Source of the DNA: CAWCUZ01 sp963798795
Lineage (GTDB): Bacteria > Acidobacteriota > Vicinamibacteria > Vicinamibacterales > SCN-69-37
Length of the DNA: 64,000 nt
Direction of reading: 5' to 3'
Assembly (NCBI GenBank): GCA_963798795.1
Contig: CAWCUZ010000001.1
Coordinates: 124,001 to 188,000, forward strand
A program made the translations under genes and the position numbers. The notes under the pieces were generated by a model, which ran no database searches, was not told the DNA's origin, and worked only from the letters and a program-made list of their open reading frames with translations. This document shows, in pieces, positions 1 to 10,202 of this stretch; the first letter of the stretch is position 1, and every line of letters begins with the position of its first letter.

Positions 1-554
1 AGTTCGATGAACGACAGGACGCGGTCGTTGACCGTGATCGGCAGATCGTGCGCCGTGTGCGCCAGGTCGTCCGCGACCGTCTCCTCGGTGCCCTCGGTCG
101 GCGCGGGGCGTTCGAACATCGCGACGGCGAGCAGCTCGTCGATGACGGCCGGCTCCGAGTGTTCTTCGGAGAATCCGTCGCCCTCCCGCAGCGCGATCGT
201 TTCGAGCGCGTTGATGCGGTCGAGCAGCCGATCGAATGCCGCGGACAGGCGCGGGTCGCTGCGGGCGCCGCCGGGCGCGTGCAGCAGGATTTCGACGGCG
301 CGATCGAAGCACTGCCGCGCGCCGGTCAGGTGGCCGAGCTTCAGTTCGGACTGGCCCGAGGCGAACTCGCGTTCGGCGGCGGCAATCGTCGCGGCAATCG
401 TGTCGGTGGCGAGCGGGACCTGCGGTGCGCCGAGCTGTTCGACCGGCTGGACCGGCAACGCCGGCGTCGGCGCGACGGCGGGTCGCAGATGGAGGCCGCA
501 TCCGACGACCAGGGCCGCCGAGGCGACGACGATCAGGCGGCGCGCAGACGTCAT
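1..554 (-). CDS. MltD-like lytic transglycosylase lipoprotein, N-terminal part (runs off the left edge)
   Basis: The first 184 codons of a lipoprotein; the rest lies left of the window. It opens with a short basic stretch, a hydrophobic run and the lipobox LVVGC (Cys19), so export and lipidation are expected. The stretch ending LPITVNDRVLSFIEL resembles, from family knowledge, the extension preceding the SLT domain in MltD-type membrane-bound lytic transglycosylases, which cleave peptidoglycan between MurNAc and GlcNAc. The catalytic glutamate would lie outside the window, so activity cannot be confirmed. It is downstream of and co-directional with the microcompartment pair, about 120 bp away, and need not be functionally linked to it. 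Confidence 0.7.
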   Translation of the reverse strand, partial: MTSARRLIVVASAALVVGCGLHLRPAVAPTPALPVQPVEQLGAPQVPLATDTIAATIAAAEREFASGQSELKLGHLTGARQCFDRAVEILLHAPGGARSDPRLSAAFDRLLDRINALETIALREGDGFSEEHSEPAVIDELLAVAMFERPAPTEGTEETVADDLAHTAHDLPITVNDRVLSFIE

Positions 555-671
555 GCGTGGGTTACATCAGAGAACCGGAATCGCGTTCGCGGGATCCGGG
601 TCGAGAATAGCATCCGTTCCGGGGAGGGTCAATCGGCAGGACGCGCGCGCGCCGTGCAGTTCCGTGCACGA

Positions 672-2369
672 TCACCGGTGGGAGCGCTCCGGCCAGCCCG
701 CGCTCACGAACACCTGATGCGCGCCGGCGAGATCGCGCGCCGCCGGCGTGATCAACGTCCGCTCGCCGATCAGGATCCGCCGCCCGCGGCGTATGGCCTG
801 GCGCACGTCCTCTTCGCAGACGAACTCCGCGACGGCCGGATCCGCTGATGCGGGCGCTGGCGGCGGGGCCGTCGGCGCCGGGTCGTGCGCCGCGGCCAGC
901 GAGCGCATCTGGTTGCCGACCGACACCGGATCGAGTCCGAGCGCCGGTTCCGGCTTCGGGGCCTGCGGCAGGGCAGCCGGCCGGGTCTCGGCTCGGGACG
1001 ATTCCGTCGCGGCCGATCGCGCCGGCCGCAGCTCGTAGGCGAGCCGCTTGATGTTCAGCAGGTGTCGCGGCGAGATGTTGTCCGACGTGATGTTGCCGCC
1101 GTACCCGCCGCAGCCCAGCGTCATCGCCGGATCCAGCCCCGTCGTCAGCCCGATCGACCCGTGCGTCGTCGGCGTGTTGACGACGATCCGGAAGGCCGGC
1201 TTCTTGAGGCCGAACTCCAGGATCACGCGCTCGTCGCGAGAATGGATGGACATGGTGTGCCCCATGCCGCCGTAGCGCAGGATCTGGATGCACCGCTCGC
1301 AGCCCTCCCGCCAGTCGGCCACGACGTAGTACGACAGCACCGGGCAGAGCTTTTCGATCGAGAGCGGGTAGTCGCGGCCAACGCCCTTCAATTCGGCGAT
1401 GAGCACGCGCGTCCCGGGCGGTACGTTCAGTCGGGCGCGCTCGGCGAGCACCAGCGCCGATTTGCCGACCAGTTCCGGATTGGGCAGCCGCTGCGGCGTG
1501 ACGAGCACCGCCGCCAGCCTGTCCGCCTCGGCGGCGGAGAGGAAGTACGCGCCCTGCCGACTGAATTCGCGCCGCACCTCGTCGGCCACCGCCGCATCGA
1601 CGACCACGGAGTTCTCCGAGGAGCAGAGCACGCCATTGTCGAAGGTCTTGCCGGTGACGACGTCGCGCACGGCCTTGGGCACGTCGGCCGTCCGCTCGAT
1701 GAACGCCGGGGCGTTGCCGGGCCCCACGCCGTAGGCCGGCTTGCCGGCGCTGTAGGCGGCCCGCACGAGCCCCATCCCGCCGGTTGCGAGAATCACCGCC
1801 ACGTCGCGGTGCTTCATCAGCTCCTGCGTGCCGTCGAGCGTGACGGTCTCCATCCAGTTGACGGTGCCCTCGGGCGCGCCGGCGCGGGCGGCCGCCTCCG
1901 CCATCACGCCGGCGACGCGCGTGATGCACCGCGCTGCGGCCGGGTGCGGGCTGAGCACGATCGGGCAGCGTGCTTTGAGCGAGATCAGGATCTTGTAGAT
2001 CGCCGTCGATGTCGGATTCGTCGACGGCACGATGGCCGCGACCACGCCGAACGGCTCCGCAATCTCCACGACCTTGCGCTCATCGTCGCGCCGGATCACG
2101 CCCACGGTGCGCATGGGGCGAATGAACGCGTACACGCGCTCGGACGCGAACAGATTCTTCTGAACCTTGTCGGCCACGACGCCGTAGCCGGTTTCCTCGA
2201 CGGCGAGGCGGGCGAACTCCTCGGCGCGCGGCCGGGTGGCTTCGGCCACGGCGTCCACGATACGGTCGATCTGATCCTGGGTGAACTCGGCGAGCCGCGG
2301 GGCCGCCTGGCGGGCCCGTTGCGCGAGCGTCCGCGCCTGCTGAACGGAGGCGGCGTCGCGGTCAGACAT
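672..2369 (-). CDS. CoA-acylating aldehyde dehydrogenase of microcompartment (PduP/EutE) type with C-terminal extension
   Basis: 565 residues. Expected to oxidise an aldehyde to acyl-CoA with NAD inside a bacterial microcompartment. The core matches the acetylating ALDH family: the segment with PFGVVAAIVPSTNPTSTAI near the N terminus, the GPGNAPAF region, and a catalytic cysteine in LCSSENS near residue 250, followed by GGYGGN in the C-terminal catalytic half. After the core comes a Pro/Ala-rich linker and a separate tail of about 55 residues (VCEEDVRQAIRRGRRILIG, then ITPAARDLA). PduP/EutE enzymes lack this form of tail; a cargo-targeting or regulatory role is inference. It starts 8 bp after the BMC-H shell gene, so the two are probably co-transcribed. 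The physiological aldehyde cannot be told from the sequence. Confidence 0.88.
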   Translation of the reverse strand: MSDRDAASVQQARTLAQRARQAAPRLAEFTQDQIDRIVDAVAEATRPRAEEFARLAVEETGYGVVADKVQKNLFASERVYAFIRPMRTVGVIRRDDERKVVEIAEPFGVVAAIVPSTNPTSTAIYKILISLKARCPIVLSPHPAAARCITRVAGVMAEAAARAGAPEGTVNWMETVTLDGTQELMKHRDVAVILATGGMGLVRAAYSAGKPAYGVGPGNAPAFIERTADVPKAVRDVVTGKTFDNGVLCSSENSVVVDAAVADEVRREFSRQGAYFLSAAEADRLAAVLVTPQRLPNPELVGKSALVLAERARLNVPPGTRVLIAELKGVGRDYPLSIEKLCPVLSYYVVADWREGCERCIQILRYGGMGHTMSIHSRDERVILEFGLKKPAFRIVVNTPTTHGSIGLTTGLDPAMTLGCGGYGGNITSDNISPRHLLNIKRLAYELRPARSAATESSRAETRPAALPQAPKPEPALGLDPVSVGNQMRSLAAAHDPAPTAPPPAPASADPAVAEFVCEEDVRQAIRRGRRILIGERTLITPAARDLAGAHQVFVSAGWPERSHR

Positions 2370-2377
2370 GGAGGCGG

Positions 2378-2662
2378 CTACGACTTGGGCCTGGGGAGCA
2401 CCACCCGGTCCACTTCGGCGTGCGGCCGCGGGATCACGTGCACGGAGACCAGTTCGCCGACCCGGCGTGCGGCGGCGGCTCCCGCGTCGGTCGCGGCCTT
2501 CACCGCTCCAACGTCGCCGCGCGCGAGCACTGTGACGTACCCGGCGCCGATGTATTCCTTGCCGATCAGTTGCACGTTGGCCGTCTTGACCATGGCGTCG
2601 GCGGCCTCGATGGCGCCGATCAGGCCGCGAGTTTCAATCATGCCGAGTGCGTCGGAGGCCAT
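2378..2662 (-). CDS. BMC-H microcompartment shell protein (PduA/EutM type)
   Basis: 94 residues, the usual single-BMC-domain length. The sequence runs from ALGMIETRGLIGAIEAADAM through the KEYIGAGYVTVLARGDVGAVKAA strand-helix region to a short C-terminal tail, as in hexameric shell tiles whose central pore admits small metabolites. It is the promoter-proximal gene of the pair, followed by the CoA-acylating aldehyde dehydrogenase. No pentamer (BMC-P), trimer (BMC-T), phosphotransacylase or signature enzyme occurs in the window, so a complete compartment would need genes encoded elsewhere. The family call is firm; the compartment type is not. Confidence 0.95.
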   Translation of the reverse strand: MASDALGMIETRGLIGAIEAADAMVKTANVQLIGKEYIGAGYVTVLARGDVGAVKAATDAGAAAARRVGELVSVHVIPRPHAEVDRVVLPRPKS

Positions 2663-2700
2663 CTGAGTCGGGCGTGCGAAAGCGCCGCAAGGCTAGCATA

Positions 2701-2729
2701 TTGAACAGCATGCGGCAATACAGTAACAT
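2701..2729 (+). promoter_or_regulatory. Possible sigma-70 promoter for the lipoprotein gene
   Basis: TTGAAC and TAACAT are separated by 17 bp in an unusually AT-rich stretch between the divergent shell-protein and lipoprotein genes. Each hexamer matches the consensus at four of six positions. The transcription start would fall at about 2736, making the GTG at 2739 almost leaderless and favouring ATG 2754 as the translated start. Confidence 0.35.
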
Positions 2730-2738
2730 TGCCCGATT

Positions 2739-3641
2739 GTGAGATTTTCTGGAATGCCACCCGTACGTTGGGTGCTTGCCGCGGCGCTGCTCGCCGGTAC
2801 GGCCAGCGGGGCCGCCTGTTCGCACGCGGATTCGGCCGCCCCGGTGGCCACCGTCTCGTTCACGACGAACAAGACGCGCGTTCCGCTGGGCAGCCCGGTC
2901 GATTTGACCTACAAGTTCGAGGTCGCGCCCGACGCGCACATCGACGGCGACTACCGCGTCTTCGTTCACCTGCTCGATTCCGACGGGCAGACCCTGTGGA
3001 GCGACGACCACGATCCCCCGACGCCGACTTCGCAGTGGCGTCCGGGACAGACGATTCAGTACACGCGCACGCGGTTTCTGCCGGGGCTGACCTACCTCGG
3101 CCAGGCGGCCCTCGAGGTCGGGCTGTACAAGGGCGAGGACCGGTTGCCCCTGATGGGCCCCAATCCAGCCGACCGCGAGACGACGGCCCGGGCCTACCGC
3201 GTCGGATCGATCGAGCTCCTGCCGTCCTCCGAAAACATCTTCGTCAATCCGAAGGACGGCTGGCACCCGCCGGAGTTCGCGCCCGAGAACCCGTCGCTCG
3301 AGTGGCAGTGGACACAGAAGACGGCGACCGTGACGCTGCGCAACCCGCGCCGCGACGTGACGCTCTACGTCGAGTACGACGCCCGGGTCGATGTGTTCGA
3401 CCAACCGCAGCAGGTCACCGTCTATTCAGGAGACCAGGTGGTGGGGCACTTTGCGGCCGACAGCAGCAGCCAGACGCTCGAGCGGATTCCGATCAGTGCC
3501 AGCCAGCTCGGTCAGAACGACATGGTCGAGCTCAAGCTGGACGTTGACCGCACCTTCACCCCGGCCAAGCTGCCTGACGGCGGCCGGGATGCGCGCGAGC
3601 TCGGGATCCGCGTGTACCACGTCTTTCTCGAACCCCGATAG
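2739..3641 (+). CDS. Exported lipoprotein of unknown function
   Basis: Up to 300 residues; ATG 2754 is an alternative and perhaps better start. A hydrophobic signal (WVLAAALLAGTASGAAC) ends at a cysteine, suggesting a lipoprotein. The mature part appears all-beta: two strand-rich blocks, the first with TNKTRVPLGSPVDLTYKFEV, which looks like an immunoglobulin-like domain, the second with TVYSGDQVVGHF. No catalytic motif was recognised. I recall similar conserved hypothetical lipoproteins in Acidobacteriota but cannot assign a role. It is directly followed, 7 bp later, by an SLT-domain transglycosylase, so a cell-envelope function is plausible. Confidence 0.75.
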   Translation: MRFSGMPPVRWVLAAALLAGTASGAACSHADSAAPVATVSFTTNKTRVPLGSPVDLTYKFEVAPDAHIDGDYRVFVHLLDSDGQTLWSDDHDPPTPTSQWRPGQTIQYTRTRFLPGLTYLGQAALEVGLYKGEDRLPLMGPNPADRETTARAYRVGSIELLPSSENIFVNPKDGWHPPEFAPENPSLEWQWTQKTATVTLRNPRRDVTLYVEYDARVDVFDQPQQVTVYSGDQVVGHFAADSSSQTLERIPISASQLGQNDMVELKLDVDRTFTPAKLPDGGRDARELGIRVYHVFLEPR

Positions 3642-3648
3642 GCCAGCC

Positions 3649-4353
3649 GTGCCCTGCCAGCCTCGATCCGGGCCCGTCGTCTCGCCATGCCGCCGACTCC
3701 GCGTCGGCCTCGTCGGCGCGGCCCTGCTCGGTTGCCTGATCGTGCCGCGTCCGGCTCGGGCCGATCTGGTGCGTCTGACGAGCGGCCGGGTGTTGTCGGT
3801 CGAGGCCTGCCAGTTCACGGACGACACCGTCGAACTCACGCTGCGCGACGGCGGCCACGTCATCATGGGGCGGGCGCTCGTCGTCGAGGTCCTGCCCGAT
3901 GAAGTGCCGCATCCCAAGCCGGCCCTCCTGGAAGCCGCGGCCGCGCCAGCGAATCTCGCGGCGCCGGTCGAAGGGGGCAGCGCGGCGATCCGCGGCCTGA
4001 TCGACCGGCTTGCCGCCCGGTTCGGTGTGGATGCCCGCCTGGCTCATGCCGTCGTTCGAGCAGAGTCAAATTATGAGCCCCGCGCCGTGTCGGCCAAGGG
4101 TGCCATGGGGCTCATGCAGCTCATGCCGGCCGTGGTGCAGCAATATGGCATCGACGACCCATTCGATCCCGAGGAGAACCTCGAGGCCGGTCTGAAGCAT
4201 CTGCGCGGGTTGCTCGACCGGTTCGACCTCTCCGTCGCGCTGGCGGCCTACAACGCAGGGGAGGCGGCGGTGGCCCGCTATGGCGGTGTTCCGCCCTACG
4301 CCGAGACCCGCGACTACGTTCGCCGCATCCTGGCCATGCTCGGTCTGCCCTGA
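3649..4353 (+). CDS. Lytic transglycosylase with SLT domain
   Basis: Read from GTG 3649, 234 residues; the open frame extends upstream, but only as an overlap with the lipoprotein gene. A signal segment (VGLVGAALLGCLIVPRPARA) precedes a short SH3-like beta region (LVRLTSGRVLSVEAC) and then a Slt70-type domain. The catalytic glutamate lies in HAVVRAESNYEPRAVS, followed by GAMGLMQLMP and VALAAYNAGEAAV, the three signature motifs of the family. It would cleave peptidoglycan in the periplasm. It ends about 200 bp before the pilus operon, with a strong hairpin between, so it is probably the last gene of its own unit but may serve wall remodelling for the secretin. Confidence 0.88.
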   Translation: MPCQPRSGPVVSPCRRLRVGLVGAALLGCLIVPRPARADLVRLTSGRVLSVEACQFTDDTVELTLRDGGHVIMGRALVVEVLPDEVPHPKPALLEAAAAPANLAAPVEGGSAAIRGLIDRLAARFGVDARLAHAVVRAESNYEPRAVSAKGAMGLMQLMPAVVQQYGIDDPFDPEENLEAGLKHLRGLLDRFDLSVALAAYNAGEAAVARYGGVPPYAETRDYVRRILAMLGLP

Positions 4354-4371
4354 TTGCCCGGGGGTGGACGT

Positions 4372-4414
4372 GAGGGGAACCCGGGCGGCCGAGGACGGCG
4401 CCCCGGCTCCCCTC
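4372..4414 (+). terminator. Strong GC-rich hairpin after the transglycosylase gene
   Basis: GAGGGG at the left end pairs with CCCCTC at the right end, and the inner GGGCG pairs with CGCCC, giving a long stem 18 bp after the stop codon. No run of T follows, so it is either a Rho-assisted or atypical terminator or simply an mRNA 3'-end stabiliser. Confidence 0.4.
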
Positions 4415-4464
4415 GTGGTTTCTGCGGCCGTTTGGTGGGGCCGACGGTCTAAACGGAAGGTCGG

Positions 4465-4493
4465 TTGCCGATTGAGGGCGTTCGCCCTGTACT
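4465..4493 (+). promoter_or_regulatory. Possible promoter of the pilus/secretion operon
   Basis: TTGCCG and TGTACT are 17 bp apart, each matching the sigma-70 consensus at four of six positions, about 60 bp before the first gene. The spacer contains the inverted repeat AGGGCG-TT-CGCCCT, which could be a repressor site or chance in GC-rich DNA. Confidence 0.3.
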
Positions 4494-4552
4494 CGCGCCG
4501 GCAGAAGCCGATAAACGGTTGGCGTACAAGCGGTTCGTGATGTCGGAAGGAC

Positions 4553-5779
4553 GTGACTGACGTGGAATTTCGCTGTCGGGTTGCGACAGCCGGCGGCCAG
4601 GTCATGGAGGCCACCTACGTGGCCGAAAGCGAAGCCCGCCTGCGGATGGAGCTCGAGGAAAAGGGCCTGTTCCTGCTCGCGATCCGCGGCGGCGGGCTCG
4701 GAGTCGGCGGCGTCCGCCTGCGCATGCCGCGCCGGCGCCACATCAGCACGGACGAATTCCTCGTCTTCAATCAGGAGATGGCCACGCTGCTGCGTGCGGG
4801 GCTGCCGCTCGTCCAGTCGCTCGACATTCTGCGGCGCCGCGTCCCGAATCCCGTGTTCAAAGCCGCCCTCGACGACGTCCACGAACGCGTACGGGCGGGC
4901 AGCGCGCTCTCGGAGGCGTTCGCGGCGCAGAACCTGTTCTCGGGCGTGTATACCGCTTCGCTGATGGCCGGCGAGAAGAGCGGCAGCCTCGAGCAGGTCA
5001 TCCGCCGGTACGTCCAGCACGTGAAAGTGCTGGCGTCGGTGCGGTCGCACGTCATTTCTGCACTGATTTACCCGCTGGTGCTCGTCGCCCTGTCGGCGGT
5101 GGTGGTCTGCCTGATCGTCTTCAAAGTGGTGCCGGAGTTCGCCGATTTCTACAACCAGATGGGCCACGGGGCCGAGTTGCCGCTGTCGACGCGCATCGTG
5201 GTGGCGGTGTCCACGACGCTGGTGGGGCGGGCGGGCTTCATCCTGGCCGGCCTGGCGGCGCTGGCGATCGTGCTGTCCCTGGCGTTCCGGCTGCCGGAAC
5301 AGCGCAAACGTGTGCATGGGTGGATTCTGCGCCTGCCATACTTCGGGAACCTGGCCCGGACGTTTGCGACGGCGCAGGTGTGCCGCACGCTGGCCACGCT
5401 GCTGTCGGGCGGCATTCCGCTCGTCAACGCGCTCGACATCTCGGCGCGGTCGATGGGCAACCGCTCCCTGTCCGACGCGCTGTCGATTGTCGCGCGCCAG
5501 GTGCGGGAGGGGAGTTCGCTGTCCGATTCGCTGGCGCAGCGGCAGATGTTTCCGCACGTCGCGGTCGAGATGGTGGAAGTCGGCGAGTCGACCGGCGCCC
5601 TCGCCGACATGCTCAACAGCGTCGCCGACTTTTACGACGAGGAGAACGAGACGAGCCTCACGCGCTTCTCGAATCTCATCCAGCCGATTCTGCTGGTCGT
5701 CATGGGCCTGATCATCGCGGGCCTGCTGCTCTCGCTCTACATGCCGCTGTTCCAACTCTCGTCGCTCGGGTCCCATTGA
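4553..5779 (+). CDS. pilC: Type IV pilus/type II secretion inner-membrane platform protein
   Basis: 408 residues from GTG 4553, normal for PilC/GspF. Two repeated cytoplasmic helical domains are visible, each opening in the same style (FNQEMATLLRAGLPLVQSLD and ATAQVCRTLATLLSGGIPLVNALD), with hydrophobic segments at about residues 165-190 and 215-240 and a last one near the C terminus (PILLVVMGLIIAGLLLSLYM). In the family this protein anchors the assembly ATPase and moves pilins into or out of the membrane. It is first in the operon and ends 2 bp before pilB. Confidence 0.93.
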   Translation: MTDVEFRCRVATAGGQVMEATYVAESEARLRMELEEKGLFLLAIRGGGLGVGGVRLRMPRRRHISTDEFLVFNQEMATLLRAGLPLVQSLDILRRRVPNPVFKAALDDVHERVRAGSALSEAFAAQNLFSGVYTASLMAGEKSGSLEQVIRRYVQHVKVLASVRSHVISALIYPLVLVALSAVVVCLIVFKVVPEFADFYNQMGHGAELPLSTRIVVAVSTTLVGRAGFILAGLAALAIVLSLAFRLPEQRKRVHGWILRLPYFGNLARTFATAQVCRTLATLLSGGIPLVNALDISARSMGNRSLSDALSIVARQVREGSSLSDSLAQRQMFPHVAVEMVEVGESTGALADMLNSVADFYDEENETSLTRFSNLIQPILLVVMGLIIAGLLLSLYMPLFQLSSLGSH

Positions 5780-5781
5780 CG

Positions 5782-7433
<1,652 letters not shown>

Positions 7434-7437
<4 letters not shown>

Positions 7438-8400
7438 GTCCCCTGTCCTTCTCGAACTGGCTCGTGCCCGCGCCGCCGACCGTCGCGATCGAAATCGCGT
7501 CGACGCGCCTGACCGTCGCCGAGCTGACGCGCGGCCGTGACGGCGTCGTCGTGTCGGCATTCGCGTCCGAAGGGCTTCCCGCGGGCGCCGTCACGCCGGC
7601 GCTCACCGGGATGAACATCGCGGACTCGAAGGCCGTGGCCGACGCGCTCCGCCGCGCGCTGGATCGCTCCGGACTGCGGTCGACCCGCCGCGCGGCGCTC
7701 GTCGTTCCGGACAGCGTGGCGCGTGTCTCGCTCGTGCCGCTCGACCAGGTGCCGCCGCGCCCGGCGGATCTCGACAAGCTGCTGCGCTGGCAGTTGCGCA
7801 AAGCGACGCCGTTTCCCATCGACGACGCCGTGGTGTCGCACGTCGTCGCGCACGCCGCGGGGACCGGCGCCACCTTGTGCGTCACCGTGGCGCGGCGCGA
7901 CGTCCTGGCGCAGGTACGAAGCCGTGCCCGCCGCGGCCGGCGTACACGCCGGTGTCGTGGACCTGTCGAGCCTCAACGTGATGAACGCCGTGATGAACGC
8001 CGGCGTGCCCGACGGCGAGGACTGGCTGCTCATCTGCCTGGCGCCGGAGGCGACGACGCTGGCGATCCTCCGCGGAACCAGTCTGATGTTCTACCGCCAC
8101 CGGATGACCGTCGACGAGGAGCCGCTGGGGGCGCTCGTCCACCAGACGGCCATGTTCCACGAGGACCGGCTCGGCGGCTCCCGCTTCGGACGCGTGTGGC
8201 TCTGCGGCGCCGCGGTCAGCGGCGAGAGCCTGGACCGGGCGAGCCAGGACCTGAGCGAGCGCCTCGGCGTGGCGGCGGAAGCCGTCGACGTGCGGCGCGC
8301 GGCGACCCTGCGCGGCCGGCTGCCCGCCACGCCCGACCTGCTCGACGCGCTGGCCGCGCCCGTCGGCGTGCTGCTGCGGGAAGGAAAGGCGGCAGCCTGA
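7434..8400 (+). CDS. pilM: PilM-like actin-fold assembly protein (frameshifted in this sequence)
   Basis: About 321 residues when one base is removed. The first frame runs from ATG 7434 to DVLAQ at 7913; the second continues with YEAVPAAAGVHAGVVD to the stop at 8400. The join is at CAGGTAC (7911-7917), where dropping one G restores Q-Y-E. The sequence has the PilM/ComA hallmarks: an N-terminal actin-like nucleotide fold and a segment reading LRWQLRKATPFPID. PilM binds the cytoplasmic tail of PilN and links the ATPase to the periplasmic alignment complex. Its position directly before pilN and pilO supports the call. The single-base slip looks like a sequence error, as in many other genes here. 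Confidence 0.82.
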
Positions 8401-8401
8401 C

Positions 8402-8995
8402 ATGCTCAGAGGCAACCTCGCATCCCGGCCCTTCTACAACGAGCGGCTCGTCACGGCGGTGCTCACCCTGGTTGCGGTGCTGGCGGTGGCGCTCACCGCC
8501 TTCAACGTCTCGGAGCTCCTGTCGCTGTCGCGCGAGCGCTCCGGCCTCGTCGGCCGGATCAACCGCGACGAGCAACTGGCCGATCGGATCACGACCCAGG
8601 CCACCGCGCTTCAGAAGAGCGTGGATCGGTCGCGCCTGCAGGTGCTCGCCGGCGCGACGCGCGAGGCCAACGCGCTCATCGACGCCCGGACGTTCTCATG
8701 GACGACGTTCTTCGGCTACCTGGAGCAGACGCTGCCGATCGACGTGCGCCTCGTGTCGGTGTCGCCGCGCGTCGAGAGGGGCCAGATTCGCGTCACGATG
8801 ATTGTCGTCGCCCGCACCACTGGCAACATCAACACCTTCATCGACGCCCTGATGGACACGGGCGCGTTCTACGACGTGTTGCCGCACGACCAGAACGGCA
8901 ACGACGACGGCACGGTCACGTCACAGATTCAGGCGTACTACTACCCGCCGTCCGCGGGCGGCGCGGCGCGGCCGGCGCGAAAGGGGCGGCCATGA
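8402..8995 (+). CDS. pilN: PilN-type assembly protein
   Basis: 197 residues: a short cytoplasmic N terminus containing NLASRPFYNERL, the PilN signature bound by PilM, then one transmembrane helix (about residues 18-40) and a periplasmic coiled coil plus ferredoxin-like fold. It starts 2 bp after pilM and overlaps pilO by 4 bp. In the family PilN and PilO form a heterodimer linking the inner-membrane platform to the secretin. Confidence 0.88.
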   Translation: MLRGNLASRPFYNERLVTAVLTLVAVLAVALTAFNVSELLSLSRERSGLVGRINRDEQLADRITTQATALQKSVDRSRLQVLAGATREANALIDARTFSWTTFFGYLEQTLPIDVRLVSVSPRVERGQIRVTMIVVARTTGNINTFIDALMDTGAFYDVLPHDQNGNDDGTVTSQIQAYYYPPSAGGAARPARKGRP

Positions 8996-9594
8996 GCCTC
9001 TGGCGCCGCGTCTACGCGGAACGTCGCGTGATCGTCCTGCCCCTGCTCGTGCTGCTGGGCGCCAACGTCGCGGTGCTGGCGCTCGGCGTGCTGCCGATCA
9101 AGCGCGCCGTCGCGAGCGACACCGACGCCGCCGTGCTGGCGACCGCCAAGCTGGTCGAGGCGCGGCAGCTCGAGACCGCGGCCAAGAATGCGCGCGCGAG
9201 CAAGGACCAGGCCGACGTGGAGCTGAAGAAGTTCTACGCGGAGATCCTGCCGCCCGCTCAGGGCGAGGCCCGGCGCGTGGCCAAGAGCCGGATCGAGCAG
9301 ATGGCTGCGCAGGCGAACCTGACCTTCAAGAACTCGCAGTACGACTTCACGCCGGTGAAAGAGAGCCGGCTGACGCGGGTCGATGGCAAGGTGACGCTGC
9401 GCGGCGACTACGCGAGCATCCGCCGCTTCCTCTACGCGGTCGAAACGGCGCCCGAGTTCGTGGTCATCGAGAAGGTCGAAGTATCGCAGCCGGCGCAACA
9501 GACCGGTGGCGGCGCAGTGGCCATGCTGGACATCACGCTCGACGTGGCGACCTACTACCTGTCGGACGAGAGCGGAGGCGCCCACACGCCATGA
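8992..9594 (+). CDS. pilO: PilO/GspM-type assembly protein
   Basis: 200 residues. A single transmembrane helix near residues 15-38 (VIVLPLLVLLGANVAVLALGV) is followed by a coiled coil and a compact periplasmic domain, the layout of PilO and GspM. Primary sequence of this family is poorly conserved, so the call rests mainly on topology, size and position between pilN and the pilP-like gene, each overlapping by 4 bp. Confidence 0.8.
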   Translation: MSLWRRVYAERRVIVLPLLVLLGANVAVLALGVLPIKRAVASDTDAAVLATAKLVEARQLETAAKNARASKDQADVELKKFYAEILPPAQGEARRVAKSRIEQMAAQANLTFKNSQYDFTPVKESRLTRVDGKVTLRGDYASIRRFLYAVETAPEFVVIEKVEVSQPAQQTGGGAVAMLDITLDVATYYLSDESGGAHTP

Positions 9595-10151
9595 ACCTCC
9601 TGCCGCCGCCAGGGCCACAGCGCTCCCGACAGCTGCTGTTGCTCGGCATCGCGCTGGCCGTGCTGGCCTTCGTGGGCTGGCGGATGGCCGACCCCGGTCC
9701 GGCTCTCCCGGCCGCGGCGACGTCCAATCCAGGGACGCCGGGTGGACCGGCGGCGTCGGCGAAGCTGCCGGAGCCCTTGAATCTGGACGCGCTCGCGTCG
9801 GCCGCCGACGAGCCCGAGGCCGGCCGCAATCCGTTCCGGTTCGGCGTGCCGCCGCGGCCGCCGCAGCCGGCGCAGACCGCGGCGCCGCCGCCGGCTCCGC
9901 TGCCGCCGCCGGGACCACCGCTGCCGCCGGCCGTCCCGCAGATCCCGATCCGGTTCGAGGGCCTGCTGGAACTGCCCGACGGAAGCGGTCGCAAAGTGGC
10001 GCTCCTGGCCGACAAGACCGGCGCGACCTTTCAGGCGCTCGAGGGACAGATCGTGGACGGCCGGTACCGGCTGGTACGGATCGGCGAAGAGTCGATCATC
10101 ATGGAATACCTGGACGGCACGGGCCGGCGGACGATTCCGATCGGCACGTAG
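9591..10151 (+). CDS. PilP/GspC-like pilot protein
   Basis: 186 residues. One N-terminal hydrophobic helix (LLLLGIALAVLAFVGW), an Ala/Pro-rich linker of about 90 residues, then a small beta domain reading IPIRFEGLLELPDGSGRKVALLADK that resembles the homology-region domain of GspC and PilP, which contacts the N-terminal domains of the secretin. Unlike a classical PilP it shows no lipobox, so it may be anchored by its helix as GspC is. It sits between pilO and the secretin, about 50 bp before the latter. Confidence 0.7.
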   Translation: MNLLPPPGPQRSRQLLLLGIALAVLAFVGWRMADPGPALPAAATSNPGTPGGPAASAKLPEPLNLDALASAADEPEAGRNPFRFGVPPRPPQPAQTAAPPPAPLPPPGPPLPPAVPQIPIRFEGLLELPDGSGRKVALLADKTGATFQALEGQIVDGRYRLVRIGEESIIMEYLDGTGRRTIPIGT

Positions 10152-10202
10152 CGCGGCGGAGGCGGGCGACGCCCGAGCCGATAGAGACGGGGGAGACTTC
10201 GA

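Noticed and set aside
885..2666. A 593-codon plus-strand open frame opposite the aldehyde dehydrogenase
   Set aside because: Arg/His/Gly-rich shadow translation with no recognisable domain, opposite a well-conserved enzyme.
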